In this document: positions 1-10,883 of the stretch, piece after piece | Layout of the letters: every line of letters starts with the position of its first letter | Position numbering within the stretch: the first letter of the stretch is position 1 | Assembly: GCF_004682015.1 (NCBI RefSeq) | Contig: NZ_SMLM01000001.1 | Location: forward strand, 2,108,001-2,172,000 | Origin: Ramlibacter henchirensis | Lineage (GTDB): Bacteria > Pseudomonadota > Gammaproteobacteria > Burkholderiales > Burkholderiaceae_C | Direction: 5' to 3' | Length of the DNA stretch: 64,000 nt | Notes under the pieces: model-generated | What the model was told of the DNA's origin: nothing | Databases searched by the model: none | Seen by the model: the letters and a program-made list of their open reading frames with translations, nothing else | Program-made: the position numbers and the translations under genes

Positions 1-1
1 G

Positions 2-1261
2 CCGCGCAGCATCTTCGCGCGCAAGAACTATTTCTATCCCGACCTGCCCAAGGGCTACCAGATCAGCCAGTACGAGATCCCGGTGGTGCAGGGCGGCACC
101 GTGGAGTTCTTCCTCGGGCAGGAAAAGAAGTCCGTGCGCCTGGTGCGCGCGCACCTGGAAGAAGACGCCGGCAAGTCGCTGCACGAGGACTTCGTTGGCC
201 AGTCCGGCATCGACCTCAATCGCGCCGGCACGCCGCTGCTGGAGATCGTGACCGAGCCGGACATGCGCTCCACCGAGGAAGCGGTCGCCTACGCGAAGGA
301 GTTGCACAACATCGTCACCTGGATCGGCATCTGCGACGGCAACATGCAGGAAGGCAGCTTCCGCTGCGACGCCAACGTGTCGGTGCGCCGGCCGGGCGGC
401 CCGCTGGGCACGCGGCGCGAGATCAAGAACCTGAACAGCTTCCGCTTCATGCAGCAGGCGATCGACTACGAGATCCGCTGGCAGATCGGCGAGCTGGAGG
501 ACGGCCGCGCCATCGAGCAGGCCACCGTGCTGTTCGATCCCGACAGCGGCGAGACGCGTGCGATGCGCACCAAGGAAGACGCGGCGGACTACCGCTACTT
601 TCCCGATCCGGACCTGCCGCCGCTTGTGGTGGCGCCCGCGTGGGTCGAGCAGGTGCGCCAGGGCATGCCCGAGCTGCCGCGCGCGATGGCCGCCCGGTTT
701 GTTTCTGAGTACGAGCTTTCTGAGTACGACGCAACGACGCTAACGCAATCGCCGGCGATCGCCGACTACTTCGAAAAAGTAGTCAAGGCGTGTCAGCAGG
801 CGAAGTTGGCTGCTAACTGGGTCACCAACGACGTTCGCCGCTTTATGAGCGAAGGTGCCCGTGATCAGGATGGGAACCCGGTGGCAAGCGAAGCAGTCGA
901 AGGGGACCGCGCAGCGATCCCTGTCGACGCTGCGAAGCTTGGAAAGCTAATCACCCGCATTTCGGACGGCACGATTTCCAACGCCAGCGCGAAGAAACTG
1001 TTCGGCGAGCTTTGGACTCGGCCCACGACTGAAGTGGACGAGCTGATTGAAAGCCATGGTCTGCGGCAGATGAGCGACACCGGCGAGCTCGAAAAGATCA
1101 TCGACGGGATCATTGCCGCCAATGCCGACAACGTCGCCCAGTTCAAGGCCGGCAAGGACAAGGCCTTCAACGCGCTGGTCGGCCAAGCGATGAAGGCCAC
1201 CAAGGGCAAGGCCAATCCGCAGCAGGTCAACGACCTGCTGCGCCGCAAGCTCGCCGGCTGA
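2..1261 (+). CDS. gatB: Aspartyl/glutamyl-tRNA amidotransferase subunit B (5' partial)
   Basis: Subunit B of the GatCAB complex, which amidates mischarged Glu-tRNA(Gln) and Asp-tRNA(Asn) in the cytoplasm; GatB binds the tRNA and carries the kinase step. The frame is open from base 2 and gives 419 residues, so only the N-terminal part lies outside the window. Near the start it has the [19 protein letters not shown] signature of the family, then [12 protein letters not shown] and the C-terminal tail-domain pattern ([19 protein letters not shown]). The stop lies five bases before the next ATG. Between about 690 and 1080 codon choice changes abruptly (many GCT, TTT, GTT, CTA, GTA codons) and then returns to the local GC-rich style, although the frame stays intact; see findings. 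Confidence 0.96.
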   Translation, partial: PRSIFARKNYFYPDLPKGYQISQYEIPVVQGGTVEFFLGQEKKSVRLVRAHLEEDAGKSLHEDFVGQSGIDLNRAGTPLLEIVTEPDMRSTEEAVAYAKELHNIVTWIGICDGNMQEGSFRCDANVSVRRPGGPLGTRREIKNLNSFRFMQQAIDYEIRWQIGELEDGRAIEQATVLFDPDSGETRAMRTKEDAADYRYFPDPDLPPLVVAPAWVEQVRQGMPELPRAMAARFVSEYELSEYDATTLTQSPAIADYFEKVVKACQQAKLAANWVTNDVRRFMSEGARDQDGNPVASEAVEGDRAAIPVDAAKLGKLITRISDGTISNASAKKLFGELWTRPTTEVDELIESHGLRQMSDTGELEKIIDGIIAANADNVAQFKAGKDKAFNALVGQAMKATKGKANPQQVNDLLRRKLAG

Positions 1262-1265
1262 TCCC

Positions 1266-1865
1266 ATGGCCGTCCATCCGTTCCAGTGCCGTTGCGGCGC
1301 ACTCCGGGGCGAGGTGGACGAACCGCACCGCGCGATGCGCGCGGTCTGCTACTGCCGCGATTGCCGTACTTATGCGCACTGGGTCGGCGAGCCGCATCAG
1401 ATAGTGGACCCGCTGGGCGGCACCGACATCGTGGCCACCCATTCGCGCTACGTGCGACTGACGGCGGGCGCGCCGCAACTGGCGTGCATGTCGCTGTCGC
1501 CGAAGGGCTTGCTCCGCTGGTACGCGCGCTGCTGCAACACGCCCGTGGCCAACACGCCGCGCGACTGGAAGCTGCCGTACGTCGGGCTGGTGCACACGAG
1601 CCTCGCGCGCGTGCACCCGCTGGAGGCGTCGTTCCCGCCGGTGCAGATGGACATCAACACGAAGTCGGCGCTGGGGCCGACGCTTCGCCGCGGCGGCGCC
1701 GGGATGATGGCGCGCTTCGTCGCGATGGTGCTTCGGTTGTCGGCGGCGCGGCTGACCGGCAGCTATCGCAGCACGCCCTTCTTCGATGCGAAGGGCGCGC
1801 CGGTGGCGCCGGTGCATGTGCCACCCAAGGCCGATATCGAAGCCGCGCGCCAGGCGGCGCACTGA
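1266..1865 (+). CDS. DUF6151 family protein (GFA-like zinc-binding fold)
   Basis: A 199-residue cytoplasmic protein of unknown function. The first 35 residues hold CxCG (C8, C10) and CxCxxC (C28, C30, C33), and a further RCCNTP motif lies near residue 90. This cysteine layout resembles the zinc sites of glutathione-dependent formaldehyde-activating (GFA) proteins, and the whole length fits the DUF6151 family as I remember it. The ATG lies five bases after the gatB stop, so the two genes are probably co-transcribed, but the pairing does not reveal a function. No signal peptide or membrane segment is visible. The metal site is inferred from the cysteine pattern only. Confidence 0.8.
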   Translation: MAVHPFQCRCGALRGEVDEPHRAMRAVCYCRDCRTYAHWVGEPHQIVDPLGGTDIVATHSRYVRLTAGAPQLACMSLSPKGLLRWYARCCNTPVANTPRDWKLPYVGLVHTSLARVHPLEASFPPVQMDINTKSALGPTLRRGGAGMMARFVAMVLRLSAARLTGSYRSTPFFDAKGAPVAPVHVPPKADIEAARQAAH

Positions 1866-1979
1866 ACGGCGTTCGCAGAACGAGGCGCGTCCGCTTAGGA
1901 CCTTGGTCGTTCCAAGGGTCCTGCGAGTCCGGGAGCATGCGTGAGCACATCGGCTCAACCCTCGCTCCTGCCACTCGCC

Positions 1980-2105
1980 ATGCCCACTCGAAATTCCAGC
2001 GCGTCGCGCGCCTTCATCGCCTTCGCCTTCCCGGTGCTGCTGACGCCCGACTCGCTGTGGGTGACCGACTTCGGCCACGACCGGGTGTTGCGGTTCGCGC
2101 GGTGA
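1980..2105 (+). pseudogene. Relic of an NHL-repeat lipoprotein (C-terminal blade only)
   Basis: Reading from 1980, a 41-codon frame ends in VLLTPDSLWVTDFGHDRV then LRFAR and a TGA stop. This matches the last 25-30 residues of the intact propeller lipoproteins in this window, for example the endings VLLTPDALIVSDRDHHRV(LVFPR) and VLLMPDVLLVTDLQHHRV(LVFRR). The upstream PTRN also resembles the PTSRN/PTERN that precedes the last blade in the paralogs. The other five blades and the lipobox are absent; the bases back to the DUF6151 stop read as nothing recognisable. It lies directly upstream of, and in the same direction as, an intact copy, so it is most simply the remnant of a former tandem neighbour. 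Confidence 0.7.
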
Positions 2106-2197
2106 TGGGCTGCCCTGCAACCGACAAGCGGCTTACCCACTCCGCCAAACCTACAGGCCCGAACCCGCAACGCAACTCTCCTTATTGCAGCACCACC

Positions 2198-3535
2198 ATG
2201 CACATTCATGCACTTAAAGAATCTCTCACGCGCGCATCGTCCACACTCGTTCTACTCGTCTCACTGGCGGGATGCGGTGGTGGCGGCGGCTCGTCAGGAC
2301 CTGGCGCCCCTACGCCGCCGCCGAGCAATCCGCCCGTCGTGCGAACCTTCACCAGCTTCCAGGCCGCAAGCTTCGCTGTGGGTCAGCCGACGCTTGAGAC
2401 CGGCGATCCCAATCGCGGGATCGTCCCGACCGATCGCGGCCTGAGTTCGCCGGGTGCGCTGGCACCAACGCCAGAGGGAGGCCTGCTGGTCTCCGAGATC
2501 GGCAACAACCGTATCCTTCTCTTTGCAACATTGCCCGATGCTGCCGATCCGGTCGCGACGGCTGTCCTCGGACAGCGTGACTTCTTCGAATCCGCAGCTT
2601 CCGTGTCGCGGGAAGGCCTCAATGCGCCCTTCGGGATGGCCGTTGAGGTGGGCAAGATGGCTGTTGCCGACTCTGGCTCCGATCGCGTGCTGATCTACGA
2701 GCGCACCCCGTCACAAGGAGCAGCGGGGCCTTTGCCGGACGTTGTCATAGGACCGGCCGATTTCGACACAGTTGCGCCTGACTGCGCTCCGACGGGAATG
2801 CGTCGCCCGATGGGAGTGGCCATAACGCCCGAAGGGAAACTGATCGTCGCGGATTCGGGAAACAACCGCGTCCTGATCTGGGACGCGATCCCTGCAAAGA
2901 ACGAGCCCATTCCTTCACCGAAGCTGGTGCTTGGTCAGAAGGACCTGGTGCATTGCGCATCGAATGACAACGATGGGGACGGTTCGACGGACTTGGTGCC
3001 CGGGACCGCGATACCTCAGTCGACCGCCAGCACTCTCTCGTTTCCCCGCGACGTGTGGACTGACGGGCAGCGCCTGGTGATTGCCGACCAGGACAACCAC
3101 CGTGTGCTGATCTGGAACAGGTTCCCGACCCGTAGCTTCCAGGAGGCTGACATTGTGCTGGGCCATTCCGACTTCCTGAACACCGTAGCCAACAGCGAAC
3201 ACGATCCCACGTCGCCGTCGACGGCGCCCACTGCGCGGACGCTTTCCACTCCGACCGGCATTCACTCAGATGGCATCAGCCTGGTAGTCGCGGACGCCCG
3301 CAACAACAGGGTGCTCGTCTGGAACACTTTCCCCGATCACAGCTTCGCGCGCGCCGACGTCGTGCTCGGTCACGTTGATTTCGATCTGAGCGTCACGAAC
3401 GACCGGGACGGAGACGGTGTGACAGACGCGCCGACAGCAAACGTTTTCAGCTTCCCCCATCGAGTGCTGCTGATGCCCGATGTCCTGCTGGTGACTGACC
3501 TTCAGCATCATCGCGTGCTGGTCTTTCGCAGGTGA
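2198..3535 (+). CDS. NHL-repeat six-bladed beta-propeller lipoprotein (copy A)
   Basis: A 445-residue predicted lipoprotein. A short basic N-terminus and hydrophobic core lead to lipobox LAGC (Cys26), then a glycine-rich and proline-rich tether. Six repeats follow, each with a LxVADxxNNRV(L/I)xW-type strand (NNRILLF, DRVLIY, NNRVLIW, NHRVLIW, NNRVLVW, HHRVLVF), as in NHL propellers. Between blades sit Asp-rich loops such as NDNDGDGSTD and NDRDGDGVTD, resembling calcium-binding DxDxDG loops. ATG 2198 was chosen because it opens the signal peptide. It stands alone, convergent with pyrE 21 bases away. NHL propellers usually bind proteins, nucleic acids or small ligands; this one's ligand is unknown. 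Three intact paralogs lie elsewhere in the window. Confidence 0.85.
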   Translation: MHIHALKESLTRASSTLVLLVSLAGCGGGGGSSGPGAPTPPPSNPPVVRTFTSFQAASFAVGQPTLETGDPNRGIVPTDRGLSSPGALAPTPEGGLLVSEIGNNRILLFATLPDAADPVATAVLGQRDFFESAASVSREGLNAPFGMAVEVGKMAVADSGSDRVLIYERTPSQGAAGPLPDVVIGPADFDTVAPDCAPTGMRRPMGVAITPEGKLIVADSGNNRVLIWDAIPAKNEPIPSPKLVLGQKDLVHCASNDNDGDGSTDLVPGTAIPQSTASTLSFPRDVWTDGQRLVIADQDNHRVLIWNRFPTRSFQEADIVLGHSDFLNTVANSEHDPTSPSTAPTARTLSTPTGIHSDGISLVVADARNNRVLVWNTFPDHSFARADVVLGHVDFDLSVTNDRDGDGVTDAPTANVFSFPHRVLLMPDVLLVTDLQHHRVLVFRR

Positions 3536-3556
3536 TCGTAAGTCCAAACGGGGTGC

Positions 3557-4237
3557 TCACTCCACCCCGTACCGCTCCCGATACGCCAGCACCTTGGGGT
3601 AATGCTCCCCCAGCTCACCCTGGCCCTGCACCTGCAAGTACGCCAGCAGATCCGCCAGTTTCGCGATCGCGCACACCTGCAGCCCGAGCTGTTGTTGCAC
3701 GTACTGCACGGCGCTGTGGTCCACGTCGCGCCCGTCTTCGGTCGCCTTCTCCTGCCGATCAAGCGCAATCGCCACCGCGTGCGGCGTTGCGCCCGCTGCC
3801 TTGATCAACGCGATCGACTCGCGCGCGGCGGTGCCCGCCGACATCACGTCGTCGACGATCAACACACGCCCTTTCACCGGCGCGCCGACCAGGCTGCCGC
3901 CTTCCCCATGGTCCTTGGCTTCCTTGCGGTTGTACGCATACGGCACGTTGCGCCCGGCGCGCGCGAGTTCGATCGCGACGGCGGCGGCCAGCGGGATGCC
4001 CTTGTAGGCCGGCCCGAACAGCATGTCGAACTCGATCGCCGAGGCGAGGATGCGCCTTGCATAGAATTGCGCCAGCCGGCCGAGCTTGGCGCCGTCGTCG
4101 AACAGGCCGGCGTTGAAGAAGTAGGGCGACAGGCGTCCCGCCTTGGTCCTGAACTCGCCGAACCGCAGCACACCCGAATCCACCGAGAACTCAACGAAGT
4201 CCTGCGCCAGGGCATCCTGGCCAAGCGCTGCCGACAT
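3557..4237 (-). CDS. pyrE: Orotate phosphoribosyltransferase
   Basis: Converts orotate and PRPP to orotidine 5'-phosphate in de novo pyrimidine synthesis, in the cytoplasm. The 226-residue length fits the proteobacterial enzyme. Visible motifs are FGPAYKG (74-80), NRKEAKDHGEGG (103-114, the flexible catalytic loop with Lys) and the PRPP-binding stretch VLIVDDVMSAGTA (about 125-137). The start at 4237 follows an AAGGA ribosome-binding site about seven bases upstream; the frame remains open further upstream, but that part is antisense to the next gene. The start codon touches the divergent exodeoxyribonuclease start, leaving no intergenic space, so its promoter must lie inside that gene's 5' end. 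Confidence 0.95.
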   Translation of the reverse strand: MSAALGQDALAQDFVEFSVDSGVLRFGEFRTKAGRLSPYFFNAGLFDDGAKLGRLAQFYARRILASAIEFDMLFGPAYKGIPLAAAVAIELARAGRNVPYAYNRKEAKDHGEGGSLVGAPVKGRVLIVDDVMSAGTAARESIALIKAAGATPHAVAIALDRQEKATEDGRDVDHSAVQYVQQQLGLQVCAIAKLADLLAYLQVQGQGELGEHYPKVLAYRERYGVE

Positions 4238-5039
4238 GGGGAATTCCTTGTTCAAACTGACCAGCCTCAACCTGAACGGCATCCGATCCGCCGCCAGCAA
4301 GGGCGTGGAGGCATGGCTCGCGAAGGCGAAGCCGGATTGTATTTGCGTGCAGGAAGTCAAGGCCCAGGCCGAGGACGTGCAGGGCCGCTTCGACACCCTG
4401 GCCGGCCTCAAGGGCCACTTCCACTTCGCGCAGAAGAAGGGCTACTCGGGCGTGGCCGTCTACAGCCGCCATGAGCCCACCGACGTCGTCGCGGGCTTCG
4501 GCTCCGAGGAGTTCGACGCCGAGGGCCGCTATCTCGAGATGCGCTTCGACACGCCGTCGCGCAAGTTCTCGGTCATCAGCGCCTACTTCCCCAGCGGCTC
4601 CTCGGGCGAGGAGCGCCAGCAGGCCAAGTTCCGCTTCCTCGACGAGTTCGAGCCGCACATCACGCGCCTGAAGACGCAGCGCGAGTTCGTCATGTGCGGC
4701 GACGTCAACATCGCGCACAAGGAACAGGACCTGAAGAACTGGCGCAGCAACCGGAAGAACAGCGGCTTCCTGCCGGAGGAACGCGCGTGGATGACGCGCC
4801 TGCTTTCCGAACACCGCATCGTCGACGTGTACCGGCACCTGAAGCCCGACACCACCGGCGAGTCTTACACCTGGTGGAGCAACCGCGGCCAGGCCTACGC
4901 GAACAACGTGGGCTGGCGGCTGGACTACCACCTGGCCACGCCCGGCATCGGCCAGCAGGCGCGCACGGAGTCGATCTACCGGGCCGAGAAGTTCTCCGAC
5001 CACGCGCCGGTGACGGTGGAGTACGAGCTGCGGATGTAG
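4236..5039 (+). CDS. xth: Exodeoxyribonuclease III (AP endonuclease family)
   Basis: Mg-dependent exonuclease/AP endonuclease of the EEP fold, acting in base-excision repair. Motifs are SLNLNGIRSA at the N-terminus (metal/catalytic Asn), CVQEVKAQ (catalytic Glu), CGDVNIAHKEQDLKNW and the C-terminal SDHAPV (catalytic Asp-His). Length is about 267 residues, typical for the family. Two starts are possible: ATG 4236, which overlaps the pyrE start on the other strand, or TTG 4248, which has GGGGA five bases upstream and would put the initiator directly before FKLTSLNLNG, where homologs begin. The TTG may well be correct. The gene converges on the downstream methyltransferase with nine bases between stops. 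Confidence 0.93.
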   Translation: MGNSLFKLTSLNLNGIRSAASKGVEAWLAKAKPDCICVQEVKAQAEDVQGRFDTLAGLKGHFHFAQKKGYSGVAVYSRHEPTDVVAGFGSEEFDAEGRYLEMRFDTPSRKFSVISAYFPSGSSGEERQQAKFRFLDEFEPHITRLKTQREFVMCGDVNIAHKEQDLKNWRSNRKNSGFLPEERAWMTRLLSEHRIVDVYRHLKPDTTGESYTWWSNRGQAYANNVGWRLDYHLATPGIGQQARTESIYRAEKFSDHAPVTVEYELRM

Positions 5040-5048
5040 GCCGTTGCG

Positions 5049-5852
5049 TCAGGCCGGCAAAGCCCGCGCTTGCACCACCAGCCCCTGGCAGTAGCCGTCG
5101 TAGGGATCGCCGCCTTGGGCCGCCAGGCCCTGCGCGACGCGCGCGACCACCTCCTCGATGGCCAATCCCCTCGCCGCGATGAGCGCACCGCGCGGCGTGC
5201 CGCGGATCTGGCCCGATGCGATCCTACGCGGGTCGGCGCCCCGGATCGCGATGCGCCGGGTCTCGATGTGCCGCTCACCGAAACCCGCACCGGCCAGCAA
5301 GCCATCGAGCACGGCCGCATCGCACAGCTCGTACGGCGTGCGGAACCGCATCTCGGCGTCACCCGGGAACAGCGTTTCGATGATCTGCGCGAAGACCAGC
5401 GCGTGCGGGTTCTCCTCGATCCGATCCCACACGGTCAGCATCAACTGCCCGCCAGGACGCAGCACCCGACGCCATTCGCGCAGCGCCGCCGCGCGGTCGG
5501 GCAGGAACATGAGTCCCAGGCCGCAGGCGATGCCGTCGAAAGAAGCAGTCTCGAACGGCAGGCTCAGCGCGTTGGCCTCGTGCCATTCGATCGGCTCACC
5601 TTCCAGTCGCTCGCGCGCGAAGGCGAGCATTCCCGGGTTGAGATCGGTCGCGACCAGACGCGCCGTCGGCGCCATCCTGCGCCGCAACTCGCGCGTCACC
5701 AGGCCTGTGCCGCAGGCCAGCTCCAGCAGCTCACCATCGAAACCTTGCGGCAGGCAGCCGGCCAGCTCGCGCGCGAACGGCGCGAACGTGTACGGGCCGA
5801 TCTCCTCGTCGTAGGAGCGCGGGCCTGTGAAGCCAACGGAAGGGTCGAGCAT
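5049..5852 (-). CDS. Class I SAM-dependent methyltransferase
   Basis: A 267-residue methyltransferase of the UbiE/COQ5-like type (Methyltransf_11). The SAM-binding motif I, LELACGTG, spans 43-50; an acidic motif II is in VATDLNPGML, and RVLRPGGQLMLTVWD marks the post-motif region. The C-terminal third, with AIRGADPRRIASGQIRG, probably forms the substrate cap and resembles proteins often annotated simply as class I methyltransferases. ATG 5852 has GGAGG seven bases upstream; the frame continues upstream only as antisense of noncoding sequence. Substrate cannot be judged. It appears monocistronic. Confidence 0.85.
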   Translation of the reverse strand: MLDPSVGFTGPRSYDEEIGPYTFAPFARELAGCLPQGFDGELLELACGTGLVTRELRRRMAPTARLVATDLNPGMLAFARERLEGEPIEWHEANALSLPFETASFDGIACGLGLMFLPDRAAALREWRRVLRPGGQLMLTVWDRIEENPHALVFAQIIETLFPGDAEMRFRTPYELCDAAVLDGLLAGAGFGERHIETRRIAIRGADPRRIASGQIRGTPRGALIAARGLAIEEVVARVAQGLAAQGGDPYDGYCQGLVVQARALPA

Positions 5853-5911
5853 GGGGCCTCCATCGCGCAGCGTGCAGGCAACTATAAGTTCCGCGCGTCG
5901 GGCGCGGGCGG

Positions 5912-7063
5912 TTACCAGTCGACCAGGCTCACGCCGATGCTGAACATCACGCGGCGGCGGTTGTAGTCGAGCAGGGTGTCGCCATAGCCGGCGAACAGCT
6001 GCGTGTGCAGCTGCAGGCCGCTCGGGGTGCCGGTATCCCGGTCCGAGACGTCGCGGAACCACTCCAGGCGCACCGAACCGCGGCCGTCGCGCCGCAGCGA
6101 ATGCCGCGTGGTGAGCGCCCAGAGATTGCCACCGCCGGCCTGCCATTCGGCTCGCAGCTCGGCGCGGCCGTAGTAGTTCGTGATGCCCGGGTTGTCATCG
6201 TCCGCGGCGTCTTCGGGCAGGCGGCGCCACACGCGCGCGTGCAGCTGCAGCGGCCCGCGCTCGGCGCCGAGCATGAGAGAGGCGCGGTTCCAGCTGCGCG
6301 ACAGCGGCAGCGACTGGCCGTTGGAATGGTGCGTAACGGCGAGCCCGGCATAGCGCACGCGCCAGTCGCCCGGCACCGCGGACTGCAGCGGCGCGATGTA
6401 CACGATTTCGGGCTCGTGGTCGGTGCTGCGGAAGGGCCGTGACAGCGCGGGCGTGAACAGCTGCCAGTAGGACTGCTGCGAGTAGCCGAACCAGAGCGAA
6501 TCGCGCTTTTCCGGCGTGTCGATGAAGAGCCCCTGCGCGACCTTGGTCCGCACTGACAGCTGCAGCCGCAACTCGGTGGTGCGGTAGTCCTGCGCCGTCG
6601 CCGCGTTGTTGGCCGGATTGCCGGAGGTCGGCTGGCGGTTCACGGTGTTGCCCGTCACGAAACCCAGGCTGATCGGCCGATAACCGCGGATGCCGAAGTC
6701 GCCGCAGTCGGCGCCCGGCTCCAGCTCCCAGTAGCGCGACATCGTGGAATAGCGCGGGTCGCGGCAACCTTCGCGGCGCGTCAGGCGCAGGCCCAGGCGT
6801 GTGCCGGGCGCGGAGACTACCGGCGGGTCTGCGCTCGCGACAGGCGGCGGCGCTGCGGGTGGCGCCCCAGGCGCGGGGGACGGCGCGGGCGCTTGTTTCG
6901 CTTCTTCGGCGGCGCGCTGGCCTTCCGCCCAGCGGTCGAAGCACGCGAGTCGCTGGATGGGATCGTTGTGGAGGGTGCAGGCCTGCCAGGCTTCTTGCGC
7001 GTGCGCGCCGCCGGCGGCCATCAGGAGCCCGGCGAATGCCCGGGCGCGGAATGGAAACGGCAT
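5912..7063 (-). CDS. pldA: Outer-membrane phospholipase A1
   Basis: Calcium-dependent phospholipase of the outer membrane, which hydrolyses phospholipids that reach the outer leaflet. The 383-residue precursor has a signal peptide ending near GGAHAQ (about residue 23), a Pro/Ala-rich linker, then the 12-strand barrel. The catalytic motif THHSNG places His245 and Ser247, and SWNR puts Asn259 fourteen residues on, the same spacing as His142/Ser144/Asn156 in E. coli OMPLA. The last residue is Trp instead of the usual Phe, still a plausible barrel-insertion signal. The N-terminal insert between signal and barrel (residues 24-90) holds two Cys (29 and 41) and is longer than in E. coli. Neighbours are functionally unrelated. 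Confidence 0.9.
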   Translation of the reverse strand: MPFPFRARAFAGLLMAAGGAHAQEAWQACTLHNDPIQRLACFDRWAEGQRAAEEAKQAPAPSPAPGAPPAAPPPVASADPPVVSAPGTRLGLRLTRREGCRDPRYSTMSRYWELEPGADCGDFGIRGYRPISLGFVTGNTVNRQPTSGNPANNAATAQDYRTTELRLQLSVRTKVAQGLFIDTPEKRDSLWFGYSQQSYWQLFTPALSRPFRSTDHEPEIVYIAPLQSAVPGDWRVRYAGLAVTHHSNGQSLPLSRSWNRASLMLGAERGPLQLHARVWRRLPEDAADDDNPGITNYYGRAELRAEWQAGGGNLWALTTRHSLRRDGRGSVRLEWFRDVSDRDTGTPSGLQLHTQLFAGYGDTLLDYNRRRVMFSIGVSLVDW

Positions 7064-7114
7064 CCGCCGGATGCTACCGCGCCCGCATTGCGCGGCCGTT
7101 CGGCGGCTGCGCGA

Positions 7115-7536
7115 TCAGGGCAGCTTGCGCAGCACGAAGGGCAGCGTGCCGTCCCAGCCGCCTTCGCGGCGGCCGCGGATCTCCTGGCCGCAGGAGCCTT
7201 CGACCACGTCGCCGAGCCACGTCGCGTTGATCCGCAGGCCATCGGCGGATTCCTCGAGCGTGAATTCGCCTTCCTCCAGGTCCGCGGCCACCCTGGCGCG
7301 CGTGCCGTCGCGGTTGATCTCGCCGGAGAGGCTCTGCGCGTATTCGCGGTGCGGCTGCAGCAGCAGCGTGGCGCCCGGCGCCTGGCCGGCGAACTCGGCG
7401 CGCCAGAGGCCGACGAGTTGCTGCGGCGTGACCTCGGCGGGCTTCGGGCAGGACGCCTCCGCAGCCTGTGCCCCGGCCGCAAGCAGGAGCGAAACCAGGA
7501 GGGTCGGGGTGGACGCCCGGGACAGCGCAGGCGTCA

Positions 7537-7537
<1 letters not shown>
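7115..7537 (-). CDS. Small secreted protein of unknown function
   Basis: A 140-residue protein with an N-terminal signal peptide (TLLVSLLLAAGAQA, cleavage near residue 26) and a mature part with Cys30 and a second Cys near residue 116, which could form one disulfide. The mature sequence (VGLWRAEFAGQAPGATLLLQ, then EGGWDGTLPFVLRKL) looks like a small beta-sheet domain; I do not recognise the family. Its ATG overlaps the TGA of the upstream helicase gene in an ATGA junction, so it is probably translated by coupling behind the helicase. Nothing suggests a functional link with DNA unwinding. Confidence 0.7.
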
Positions 7538-9612
<2,075 letters not shown>

Positions 9613-9751
9613 CAAGGCGTGGGGGTCGAAGGGCGGCCGATGATACCGGCCGGTCCCGAGCCGGCCTGTGCATATTGCATGGGAGGGCGGCAAATCCGCG
9701 TCGGCACGGTTCGTGCGTCACGACGGCTCAGGTACCGCGACAATCCACGCC

Positions 9752-10717
9752 GTGCTCGAGATCCTGAAGATCACTTTCCCCTTCTTCGCGCTGGTCCTGT
9801 GCGGCTACCTGGCCGCCCGCGCGCGGCTGCTGCCGCTGGAAGCGATCGGGGGGCTCAACACCTTCGTGCTGTTCTTCGCGCTGCCGTGCATGCTGTATCG
9901 GTTCGGCGCGCAAACGCCGCTGGGGCAGTTGCTCGATCCGGCCGCCTTCGCCGTCTACGTGCCGTGCGCGCTGCTGATGGTGGGGGCCACCGTGTATTTC
10001 AGTCTCAACGAGCGCATCCGCTGGAACGACGCGGCGTTCGGCGCGCTGGTGGCGGCCTTCCCCAACACGGGATTCATGGGCGTGCCGCTGCTGGTGGCGC
10101 TGCTGGGCGCGAAGGCGGCGGGCCCGGCCATCCTCACCATCCTGATCGACCTGGTGATGACCAGTTCGCTGTGCATCGCGCTCTCGCGCCTGGACAGCGC
10201 GGACGAACATGGCGCCGCCATCGCGGCCCGCAAGGCGCTCAAAGGGGCGGCGACCAACCCGATGCCCTGGGCCATCGCGCTGGGCGCGCTGTCTTCGGGG
10301 TTCGGGCTCACGCCCATCGAGCCGGTGATGTCCACCCTCGGGCTGCTGGCCGACGCCGCGTCGCCCGTGGCGCTGTTCACGATCGGCGCCGTGATGGCGC
10401 GCTCGCAGCAGGTGGCCGCGGCCGGCGAGCACGAGCCGCTGCCCGCGCGGGATTTCGTGCCGGTCGCCGTGGCCAAGCTGCTGGTGCATCCGCTCGTGGT
10501 GCTGGCCGTCGGCAGCCTCGCCATCGCGTTCGGGCTCGACCTGGACCGCTTCGCGCTCACCGCCATGGTCCTGGTCGCGGCGTTGCCGAGCGCGAGCAAC
10601 GTCTCGCTGCTCGCCGAACGCTTCGGTGCGGACAACGGGCGCATCGCCCGCATCATCCTGTTGACCACCGCGGCCGCATTCCTGACCTTTTCAGGGGCGG
10701 TCGCCCTCCTGCGGTAA
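9752..10717 (+). CDS. AEC family transporter (auxin efflux carrier superfamily)
   Basis: A 321-residue inner-membrane permease with about ten hydrophobic segments in two halves of five, separated by a charged loop near residues 145-170. The sequence AAFPNTGFMGVPLL is the conserved crossover motif of bacterial AEC proteins (MdcF/YfdV type), and ALPSASNVSLLAERFG is the matching motif of the second half. Such carriers export or import small organic acids such as malonate; the substrate here is unknown. GTG 9752 gives LEILKITFPFF directly, the usual N-terminus; an ATG at 9668 would add 28 residues with no membrane character. It is divergent from rep. Confidence 0.85.
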   Translation: MLEILKITFPFFALVLCGYLAARARLLPLEAIGGLNTFVLFFALPCMLYRFGAQTPLGQLLDPAAFAVYVPCALLMVGATVYFSLNERIRWNDAAFGALVAAFPNTGFMGVPLLVALLGAKAAGPAILTILIDLVMTSSLCIALSRLDSADEHGAAIAARKALKGAATNPMPWAIALGALSSGFGLTPIEPVMSTLGLLADAASPVALFTIGAVMARSQQVAAAGEHEPLPARDFVPVAVAKLLVHPLVVLAVGSLAIAFGLDLDRFALTAMVLVAALPSASNVSLLAERFGADNGRIARIILLTTAAAFLTFSGAVALLR

Positions 10718-10883
10718 GCTTTCGCCTTCGACGGGCAGGCCACGGTCGAGTTCGCGACCGTAACCACGGGTTCCGTGGGAAAGGTCCTACGCGGCGGGCG
10801 GAATGCCTCTGGCATGCTCGCTGCCGCCTCGCAGCGGGGCAGCCGCTCCGAACTCATCCTCCGATCGCAAGAACACGCTCCTG

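Noticed and set aside
1286-2197. Long N-terminal extension of propeller copy A
   Set aside because: The frame is open back to 1286, but it runs out of frame through the DUF6151 gene and the relic. The lipoprotein signal starts at ATG 2198.
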